Positions 1-4,203 of a stretch of 6,403 bases of DNA are shown piece after piece. The notes under the pieces are model-generated. The model saw only the letters and a program-made list of their open reading frames with translations, was not told the DNA's origin and did not search any database. Made by a program: the position numbers and the translations under genes. This DNA is from Dehalococcoidia bacterium (GTDB lineage: Bacteria > Chloroflexota > Dehalococcoidia > JACVQG01), in contig JACVQG010000328.1 in NCBI GenBank assembly GCA_015661045.1, positions 1 to 6,403 on the forward strand, in the 5' to 3' direction. Each line of letters starts with the position of its first letter. Position 1 is the first letter of the stretch.

Positions 1-877
1 TGGTGTTTTCCCGGCGGTGGGCCTGTATATCGAAACGCGGGTCATGGCGGCACTGCTCTATAGCCAGGGTGCGGCAAATGGCATCCCAGTACTGGTCGGA
101 ATTGGGCATGGCAAACTGTATCCAGTCACCCCCCTTGACCTCGTAGAAATTCCAGAAGGCATTATCGGCCGAACGCCGGTCAACCCGCTCGACTTCTGAA
201 CCCGTAGCCAGATGTGACGCAAGGGCGGCTATACCCCCCTCGATAAGGCCAGCCAACAAGCCGACATGTACCATCTGCCCTACACCGCTTTTCTCTCTAT
301 AATAAAGGGCAACCATTATGGCATAGGCCAGCATGACCGAAGTAAAATGGTCGCCCATTCCAGGCCGGCAGCAGATAGGAGGGCTTCCAGGCTGCCCCAT
401 GGTTTGCATCAAACCGCTGGCAGCAAAGGCCACAAAATCATAGCCTGGCCTGTCTTTATCGGGGCCTATAATGCCCCAGCCTGAGCCAATAGCATATATG
501 AGCCTGGGGTTAATCTGGCTCAGGGTGTCATAGTCCATCTTTATCCGTCTCAGGGAGTCGGGTTGAAAGTTGGTCAGGAAGACATCCGACTGCTTTATCA
601 GTTTATGGGCAATCTCCTGGCCCTGCGGATTCTTCAGATTTAGCGTTACGCTGCGTTTATCATGGTTTTCCATCTCAAACATATAGTTTAATTTGCCGGT
701 GCGGGGCAAATCACCGCCATAGCTCGGGTTCATAAACCCTCTTATCGGGTCTCCACCTTCCGGCACCTCTATTTTTATGGAATCGGCGCCCATCTCAGCT
801 AAATGTACACCTGCCCTGGGGCCATAAAGACGCTGGGTGAATTCCAGTACTTTGACACCTTCGAGAGGTAACAGCAT
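1..877 (-). CDS. Family III (CaiB/BaiF) CoA-transferase, 3' end cut by window edge
   Basis: The first 292 residues are present and the C-terminal part lies off the window. Family III enzymes move CoA between carboxylic acids through an aspartyl-CoA thioester and act in the cytoplasm, usually as interlocked dimers of about 380-430 residues. Seen here: the family's N-terminal LEGVKVLEFTQ and ADSIKIEVPEGGDP (residues 5-44), NHDKRSVTLNLKNPQG (71-86), the GYDFVAFAASGLM block (145-157), and RPGMGDHFTS (171-180), whose Asp176 aligns by motif with the catalytic aspartate of formyl-CoA transferase. The substrate cannot be read from this. The ATG at 877 is chosen because it begins the canonical family N-terminus and has AAGGAGG six bases upstream. 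A near-consensus promoter precedes it. The gene shows no link in function to the metal cluster upstream and probably starts a new operon. Confidence 0.93.
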   Translation of the reverse strand, partial: MLLPLEGVKVLEFTQRLYGPRAGVHLAEMGADSIKIEVPEGGDPIRGFMNPSYGGDLPRTGKLNYMFEMENHDKRSVTLNLKNPQGQEIAHKLIKQSDVFLTNFQPDSLRRIKMDYDTLSQINPRLIYAIGSGWGIIGPDKDRPGYDFVAFAASGLMQTMGQPGSPPICCRPGMGDHFTSVMLAYAIMVALYYREKSGVGQMVHVGLLAGLIEGGIAALASHLATGSEVERVDRRSADNAFWNFYEVKGGDWIQFAMPNSDQYWDAICRTLAIEQCRHDPRFDIQAHRRENT

Positions 878-910
878 GGTGAGCCTCCTTATGAAGCATT
901 ATTTGTGCAG

Positions 911-939
911 ATTATGGGGCTGATAGAGAGAGTTGTCAA
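911..939 (-). promoter_or_regulatory. Sigma-70-type promoter for the CoA-transferase
   Basis: On the minus strand a perfect -35 hexamer TTGACA (934-939) is followed after exactly 17 bases by CATAAT (911-916), five of six matches to the -10 consensus. Transcription would start near 904, giving a 5' leader of about 27 bases that contains the AAGGAGG ribosome site (883-889) for the ATG at 877. Prediction is from sequence only. No operator-like palindrome overlaps it. Confidence 0.7.
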
Positions 940-1027
940 GAATCATGGGGTAAAATCTTCCTACTTCTCCTTTACTAAAGGGGATGCCGAAGGCAGGGGA
1001 TTTTGTTTTGCAGGAAAATTTGCGCCA

Positions 1028-1522
1028 TTATGCTGATTGCGTGAGGAAGAAAACGCCAGCCAGTATGATAGGGGCTATAATGAGGACCCCGATTTTGACT
1101 TTTCCCAGGTTAAGTTTCCAGTTAGTTATCGGAGAAGTGGGATGGTGACGCTGTATGCTCTCCAGCATAATGATTATGCCCACAACGTTAGAGACAACGC
1201 CTACCACAATAAAAAAGACCTGGAAACGCACCAGAAGGACATCGCTGAGGTGATGGGCGCAACAGGCAGCCATAGAGCCAGCCGAAACCCCTCCGGAGGT
1301 GGCGACTGAGGCAGTTGCGCCTTTAGATTTCATCCCCTGCCGCAGATAGAAGTAGAGCGCCGCTTGAGTGCCGAAACCGGCTGCCAGGGCCAGCACCCAA
1401 TACCATAACAATCGAGTTTGACTGATAGCATGGCTGAGGCCCTGCGCCAGGGTTATTATTCCCACGTAAATCAAGAGTAGTAATGTGGCAGCTCCCAAGC
1501 CTATTAAGATGTGTTTTTTCAT
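1028..1522 (-). CDS. Four-helix membrane protein with CCAHH motif, possible metal-handling accessory
   Basis: This 164-residue protein has four likely membrane helices: about 5-26, 38-60, 97-120 and 142-163. Between helices 2 and 3 is a Ser/Gly/Thr-rich stretch leading into SMAACCAHHLSDVL (83-96), with Cys87, Cys88, His90 and His91 at the membrane edge; a second His pair lies at 126-127. Adjacent Cys-Cys and His-His suggest a soft-metal ligand set, which fits the copper pump upstream, but no function is assigned. From memory, related small membrane proteins carry further hydrophobic residues after the HHxxDVLP segment, so this copy may lack a short piece there. The ATG at 1522 is the natural start of the first helix although its Shine-Dalgarno is poor. 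The gene lies about 250 bp after the preceding gene, behind a palindrome-rich spacer, so co-transcription is uncertain. Confidence 0.75.
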   Translation of the reverse strand: MKKHILIGLGAATLLLLIYVGIITLAQGLSHAISQTRLLWYWVLALAAGFGTQAALYFYLRQGMKSKGATASVATSGGVSAGSMAACCAHHLSDVLLVRFQVFFIVVGVVSNVVGIIIMLESIQRHHPTSPITNWKLNLGKVKIGVLIIAPIILAGVFFLTQSA

Positions 1523-1573
1523 ATATTTGTTATTGCCTGTCCATCAAACATCTCAGTGTTATGCCCTTCCCTT

Positions 1574-1750
1574 CCCGATGTATCGGGATTCGCTACGGCT
1601 CCTCCGAGTAAAACATCGGAGTCCGATGCGTCGGACAGAGTGACGTACCCCCCAGCAAGCTGGGGGGCATCTTGGGTCCCCCTCGCCAGGTTACGGGCGG
1701 GGCCGCTTTCCTCCCGCCAGCAAGCTGACGGGTATCCAGCGGTTTTTTTT
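1574..1750. repeat. Palindrome-dense intergenic island
   Basis: Most of the gap between two genes is made of short inverted repeats: CCCGAT-GT-ATCGGG (1574-1587); CTCCGA...TCGGAG (1602-1621); CATCGGA-G-TCCGATG (1614-1628), overlapping GTCCGA-TGCG-TCGGAC (1621-1636); CCCCCCAGC-AA-GCTGGGGGG (1648-1667); and CCCGCCAGC-AA-GCTGACGGG with one mismatch (1713-1732). The 11-mer CCAGCAAGCTG occurs in both of the last two. No transposase or convincing reading frame is present. It looks like accumulated REP/MITE-like elements or a structured RNA spacer; which of these cannot be decided here. Confidence 0.65.
1703..1750 (+). terminator. Possible plus-strand intrinsic terminator (hairpin plus T8)
   Basis: On the plus strand an inner stem CCCGCCAGC/GCTGACGGG (1713-1732, one mismatch) sits inside an outer CCGCT/AGCGG pair (1703-1707/1738-1742), directly followed by eight T (1743-1750). 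This is the form of a Rho-independent terminator, but all neighbouring genes lie on the other strand, so it would stop antisense transcription only. It may simply be part of the repeat island. Confidence 0.3.
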
Positions 1751-1771
1751 ATGACAAAACAAATATCTTGA

Positions 1772-2092
1772 TCAACCGGCGGCGCGGAGTTCCCAACGTA
1801 ATACCCGTTCCGGAACGTTAGCGACATCCCTTATAACGATCTCGATATATTTTGTATCGGGCTGAAGGAGTGATTGATCGCTCTTGATACCCAGTGTGCC
1901 ACTGGAAGTAGCCTTGAACTGGCGTCCCTGGCTATCGCGCAGGGTTGCCAGATTGATTAAATCGTAAGCATCTAGGTCAACTGAATGGGTATCCATAGTA
2001 ACATTAAAGATTAGCTCTTTACTTCCAACCGTTAGCTTACTCTGGAGAACAGCTTCTATAGTTACAGCATTGGTTTCGTTGCGTTGGGCCAT
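1772..2092 (-). CDS. 3' half of a frameshifted lipoprotein-like gene (beta-rich extracytoplasmic domain)
   Basis: This frame encodes 106 residues from the ATG at 2092, but the frame is open further upstream and reads sensibly (ending ...PPASKEATITELIPQGK just before that ATG). It is therefore better seen as the continuation of the secreted-protein start at 2313. The ATG at 2092 has only a weak, badly spaced AGGGG in front. The sequence alternates polar and hydrophobic residues as in a small beta-sandwich, with recognisable stretches FNVTMDTHSVDLDAYDL, LATLRDSQGRQF and VIRDVANVPERVLRWEL. I recall similar MDTHS...VPERVxxW proteins among hypothetical exported proteins, but cannot name a family or function. 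No cysteines are present. It is probably translated only if the frame is restored, or in a sister allele. Confidence 0.6.
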   Translation of the reverse strand: MAQRNETNAVTIEAVLQSKLTVGSKELIFNVTMDTHSVDLDAYDLINLATLRDSQGRQFKATSSGTLGIKSDQSLLQPDTKYIEIVIRDVANVPERVLRWELRAAG

Positions 2093-2115
2093 TTTCCCCT
2101 GTGGAATAAGCTCGG

Positions 2116-2313
2116 TTATCGTTGCTTCCTTACTTGCAGGGGGCTGCGATAAATTGAAGGAATAACGGTCGGCTGAGATAAGTTATTACCAGGTGTAGGG
2201 GATATGACGGGCGTGCTGCTCCCAGGTTGAGGTGTCCCCTGGCTACAACTAAGGCTAAAGAAAACCAAGATAAACAATCCAATAAAGATTCCAAATATTT
2301 TCTTATTATTCAA
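2116..2313 (-). CDS. 5' half of the frameshifted lipoprotein-like gene (signal peptide and Pro/Ser linker)
   Basis: These 65 residues begin with a classic export signal: a short basic start (NNKK), a hydrophobic core at 6-21 and Cys23 in FFSLSC, a loose lipobox (the -3 residue is Ser rather than Leu). A Gly/Pro/Ser/Thr-rich linker follows to about residue 50, as in surface-anchored proteins. The frame then runs into a stop in unlikely sequence (SPLQVRKQR). The start is TTG at 2313, supported by GGGAG seven bases upstream and a gap of only 11 bases after the preceding gene's stop, suggesting translational coupling. Restoring one base in the C5 run at 2139-2143 joins it to the downstream frame as a single 180-residue protein. 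As written, it would give a short exported peptide without its domain. Confidence 0.62.
   Translation of the reverse strand: MNNKKIFGIFIGLFILVFFSLSCSQGTPQPGSSTPVISPTPGNNLSQPTVIPSIYRSPLQVRKQR
2139..2143 (-). other. Putative frameshift site at a C5 homopolymer
   Basis: On the minus strand the run reads AGC CCC CTG in the signal-peptide frame. A single added C gives AGC CCC CCT GCA and continues into the downstream frame with no stop until 1774. The same result follows from a -1 ribosomal slip, since CCC can re-pair on CCC. The two frames overlap, and neither is convincing alone. The cause could be a sequencing error, a real mutation, or slippage; the sequence alone does not decide. Confidence 0.6.
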
Positions 2314-2324
2314 ATCTATGCTCC

Positions 2325-2945
2325 CTAAAAAGTCTTCAAAGCCGCTTTAACAACACCGATTGGCTCGGCCCCTTGAATTGCCAGCCATATGACTTTGTTA
2401 TCTTTAGCATAAAAATAATGCTGGCCCCCACTACCATCTGCCGTAAATACCTCTTTATCTCCAACGCTAATAGCCCGTAGATTACGAAACGCCTGGTTTC
2501 CTGCCCCGATCCGGTCAACCATCTGTTTCAGGAGGCTGAAAGCATCGGGCTCTGAGGGAGCTTCTGCGACCCAGACTGTAACCCGGCTCTGGTTATGGCT
2601 ATATTCGGCTATATAGCCATCTACCATCTCTATGCCCTTACCGTGCATTTTGCCTATCTCTGCCCTGGCATTTTCTCCTGTAATTTGTTTTACTAACTCT
2701 AATTGTCCCAGGTTCTGTGGCACATGACCAGAGGATTGGGATGTGGCCCGGTCCTGATTGGTAGCTATCCAGCTTACTGCTATAACTACGACGAAGATAA
2801 TGCTGAAGGTCATCATTATCCATTTACCCGTATTCCCCTTGCGCCGAGCACGCCCAACTTGAGTGGCCGGATTCACTCTTTCTTCCATACTCTTTAAATT
2901 CCTCTTGGCAGAGGCCCCTTTTAATCGGGGCCTCTGCTTTAACAT
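2325..2945 (-). CDS. Single-pass membrane protein of unknown function
   Basis: The protein is 206 residues from the ATG at 2945: a basic cytoplasmic N-terminus rich in Lys and Arg, one membrane helix at about 42-61, a Ser/Gln-rich linker, then an outside domain of about 130 residues. That domain includes LGQLELVKQITGENARAEIG, GYIAEYSHNQSRVTVWVAEA and GSGGQHYFYAKDNKVIWLAI, and looks like an alpha/beta fold without obvious catalytic residues. It has no cysteine. I do not recognise a named family. The start at 2945 has AGGAAG at good distance; ATG 2888 would give 187 residues and would place the strong hairpin at 2908-2937 in the untranslated leader, but its ribosome site is poorly spaced. The next gene starts 11 bases after its stop, so the two are probably co-expressed, perhaps as partners at the cell surface. 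Confidence 0.75.
   Translation of the reverse strand: MLKQRPRLKGASAKRNLKSMEERVNPATQVGRARRKGNTGKWIMMTFSIIFVVVIAVSWIATNQDRATSQSSGHVPQNLGQLELVKQITGENARAEIGKMHGKGIEMVDGYIAEYSHNQSRVTVWVAEAPSEPDAFSLLKQMVDRIGAGNQAFRNLRAISVGDKEVFTADGSGGQHYFYAKDNKVIWLAIQGAEPIGVVKAALKTF
2908..2937. repeat. Perfect 11-bp inverted repeat (hairpin) after the YHS gene
   Basis: GCAGAGGCCCC (2908-2918) and GGGGCCTCTGC (2927-2937) pair perfectly around an eight-base AT-rich loop. This would form a very stable RNA hairpin just downstream of the YHS gene and at the very beginning of the next gene. Neither strand has a long T tract after it, so it is a weak candidate intrinsic terminator. It could instead stabilise the upstream small-gene mRNA or damp translation of the next gene. 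Confidence 0.6.
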
Positions 2946-2967
2946 GGAGACTTCCTAAAATCAAAAA

Positions 2968-3144
2968 CTAATGATGTGCCCCGTGTCCCGCTGTACCACC
3001 ACCCTTCAGATATTTCTGAGGATTGGTATCAAATGCCTTTTTGCATCCCGGGGCGCAAAAATAGTACGTCTTTCCCTGGTATTCCGACTTCGCCGGCGCC
3101 TTCTTTTCGTCAACATCCATATTACAAACCAGGTCTTTAGCCAT
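2968..3144 (-). CDS. Small YHS-domain protein with His-rich tail
   Basis: This 58-residue protein is almost entirely one YHS domain: residues 4-46, with DLVCNMDVDEKKA, EYQGKTYYFCAPGC and KKAFDTNPQKYL. Cys7, Cys30 and Cys34 are the likely metal ligands; the YHS/TRASH group is commonly fused to, or encoded beside, copper and heavy-metal P-type ATPases and is thought to bind soft metal ions. Here it is free-standing and cytoplasmic (no signal). The C-terminus KGGGTAGHGAHH adds three histidines that could be extra ligands. The ATG at 3144 is preceded by AAAGGAGG seven bases away, an excellent site, so high expression is likely. It follows the 23-residue Cys-Cys gene by 21 bp and shares its MAK start. 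Role as a copper carrier or buffer for the pump is an inference. Confidence 0.9.
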   Translation of the reverse strand: MAKDLVCNMDVDEKKAPAKSEYQGKTYYFCAPGCKKAFDTNPQKYLKGGGTAGHGAHH

Positions 3145-3165
3145 AGATATCCTCCTTTAGCCTTT

Positions 3166-3237
3166 TTAGCAACAACCGCCTTTTTTGGGCGCGGGCTTCG
3201 TTTCCTTATCGGCTTTTTTTGGTTCGGCTTTAGCCAT
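3166..3237 (-). CDS. 23-residue Lys-rich micropeptide ending in Gly-Gly-Cys-Cys
   Basis: A tiny reading frame from the ATG at 3237 to a TAA at 3166-3168 encodes MAKAEPKKADKETKP followed by APKKGGCC. It is highly charged (seven lysines, no hydrophobic segment), so it should be soluble and disordered with a terminal Cys-Cys pair. The case for a real gene is the ribosome site: AAGGAGGTGAT at 3242-3252, eight bases from GGAGG to the ATG, close to a full match to the 16S 3' end. It also fits neatly between the methyltransferase stop (46 bp upstream) and the YHS gene (21 bp downstream). Vicinal cysteines suggest soft-metal or thiol chemistry in this copper setting. No named family is claimed, and it is too short for standard gene calling. 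Confidence 0.72.
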   Translation of the reverse strand: MAKAEPKKADKETKPAPKKGGCC

Positions 3238-3241
3238 TCTT

Positions 3242-3252
3242 ATCACCTCCTT
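3242..3252 (-). promoter_or_regulatory. Near-perfect Shine-Dalgarno for the 23-residue gene
   Basis: AAGGAGGTGAT on the minus strand is an extended complement of the 16S rRNA 3' end and lies eight bases (counted from GGAGG) before the ATG at 3237. It is the strongest ribosome site in the window and is the main evidence that the very short frame is translated. Confidence 0.75.
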
Positions 3253-3283
3253 TCACGTTTATTCCTTTTAAACCTGCACCGAG

Positions 3284-3958
3284 TTAATCACCTTTATTAG
3301 GACTGGCTACAATTAGCTTTAATATCCCACCCATACCCAGGTTTTCAACCTTAATAATTTCCAGACCGGCCTTGCGAATATTATCCAGAGTTCGACGGTT
3401 AATCGCAGGTCCTATGAGACAGCTAGTAATGGGATTAAGCAAGTCCATCAACTTACCTAAAAACCGGTTATCGTGCCGCATATGCTCCAGAAAATAAACT
3501 TTTCCGCCCGGTTTTGTAACGCGCTTAATCTCCTCCAACCCCAGAACCGGGTCTGGAACAGAGCAGAAGGTACAGGCAGCAACTACATTATCAAAGCTGT
3601 TATCGGGGAATTCGAGTTTCTGGACATCCATTTCTTTTAGTGTTACGGGAATAGCCAGTGTTTTAGCCGTTTGTTTGGCCTTTGCCAGCATCCTATCGCT
3701 AATATCAATTGCCGTTATATCTGCATCAGGGGGATAGTACGTAAAGCTCCTACCTGTACCGACCCCAACCTCCAGTATCTTAGGCCCCTTTACATTAGCC
3801 CAGAGCATGGTATACCACTCTACGGCTTTTTTACCCTCCATCATACGGGTCATGAAATCGTAGAAGCTGGCGTTTCGATTCCATTTCCCTTCAATCCTTT
3901 CTTTACTAAAGGCGTAATTGTAGGCATGGTGATAATCATGGATAAAAGGAAGACCCAA
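3284..3958 (-). CDS. Class I SAM-dependent methyltransferase (Methyltransf_11 / UbiE-like)
   Basis: The protein has 224 residues with the Rossmann methyltransferase core: motif I LEVGVGTGR at 62-70, acidic loop ITAIDIS with Asp85 for the SAM ribose, DVQKLEFPDNSFDNVVAA at 111-128, and RVTKPGGKVYFLEHM at 146-160. The acceptor is not shown. The CTFCSVPDP and FLEHMR blocks resemble the UbiE/phospholipid and METTL7-like thiol methyltransferases; it lacks the cysteine pattern expected of the arsenite enzyme ArsM. No ATG lies upstream of the conserved SKERIEGKWNRNASFYD segment. The start given is TTG at 3958 with GGAGG six bases upstream, which overlaps the previous membrane-protein gene by 109 bp; a start nearer residue 20 on a rarer codon is possible. 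Its place inside a metal cluster hints at a role in metal or thiol detoxification, which is inference. Confidence 0.87.
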   Translation of the reverse strand: MGLPFIHDYHHAYNYAFSKERIEGKWNRNASFYDFMTRMMEGKKAVEWYTMLWANVKGPKILEVGVGTGRSFTYYPPDADITAIDISDRMLAKAKQTAKTLAIPVTLKEMDVQKLEFPDNSFDNVVAACTFCSVPDPVLGLEEIKRVTKPGGKVYFLEHMRHDNRFLGKLMDLLNPITSCLIGPAINRRTLDNIRKAGLEIIKVENLGMGGILKLIVASPNKGD

Positions 3959-4101
3959 ACGGCCCCTCCATAACGGGCTATATATGGATATTTAAGAACC
4001 GAGCTTACGCCGAGGAAAATTCCGGCTAATATTAGAGAAACTGAGATGTAGATTATGGCACTCAGTTTTACTGCTTTGTGTTGTAAATCATCAGATGTCA
4101 T
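3850..4101 (-). CDS. Small two-helix membrane protein
   Basis: The 83-residue protein has a short polar N-terminus and two membrane helices at about 13-36 and 46-63, the second running into a basic PLVKKGLKGN end with both termini probably in the cytoplasm. Of its coding length, 109 bp overlap the methyltransferase gene in another frame. The ATG at 4101 has GGAG eight bases upstream. I do not recognise a family. It follows the copper ATPase by 102 bp on the same strand and may assist the pump or anchor a partner; the sequence shows no metal-binding residues to back this. The hydrophobic pattern and ribosome site argue that it is real rather than a shadow frame. Confidence 0.65.
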   Translation of the reverse strand: MTSDDLQHKAVKLSAIIYISVSLILAGIFLGVSSVLKYPYIARYGGAVWVFLLSMIITMPTITPLVKKGLKGNGIETPASTIS

Positions 4102-4154
4102 TTTTCATACTCCATTGGTTCACGTAAAACTATTTTTCGATTTATTTGCTCTGG

Positions 4155-4174
4155 ATTCCCGCCTCCGCGGGAAT
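4155..4174. repeat. ATTCCC-N8-GGGAAT short inverted repeat (dRS3-like)
   Basis: ATTCCCGC and GCGGGAAT pair perfectly around CTCC, in the longer context CTGGATTCCCG...CGGGAATGACGG. The ATTCCC-N8-GGGAAT pattern is that of the dRS3 repeat described in Neisseria, and similar elements are scattered in many genomes. It sits in the 102-bp gap after the ATPase stop. On the plus strand a T-rich tract follows; on the transcribed minus strand none does, so it is a poor terminator for the ATPase. Confidence 0.6.
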
Positions 4175-4203
4175 GACGGTTTTATTTTTTTGTCCACTCA
4201 TTT

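Noticed and set aside
969..983. CTTTACTAAAGG occurring near 970 and again at 3901-3912
   Set aside because: Only 12 bases are shared, one copy lies inside overlapping coding sequence, and the flanks differ; treated as coincidence.
1037..1309. Plus-strand frame of 90 codons
   Set aside because: Antisense to the CCAHH membrane protein; low-complexity charged sequence with no support.
1640..1740. CRISPR-like repetition of CCAGCAAGCTG
   Set aside because: Only two copies, each inside a different palindrome, with no regular repeat-spacer pattern.
1743..1775. Possible promoter after the lipoprotein-like gene (TTGATC ... CATAAA)
   Set aside because: Only four of six matches in each hexamer and a 16-base spacer; too weak to call.
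1519..1827. Minus-strand frame of 102 codons across the palindrome island
   Set aside because: Most of it is translated inverted repeats with biased composition, it overlaps the 3' end of the lipoprotein-like gene in another frame, and it has no convincing domain or ribosome site.
2971..3300. Plus-strand frame of 109 codons
   Set aside because: It is antisense to the YHS gene and the 23-residue gene, both of which have strong ribosome sites and fitting sequence.
3284..3958. Arsenite methyltransferase ArsM as identity of the methyltransferase
   Set aside because: The protein is short and its few cysteines (129, 132, 180) do not follow the arrangement expected for ArsM.
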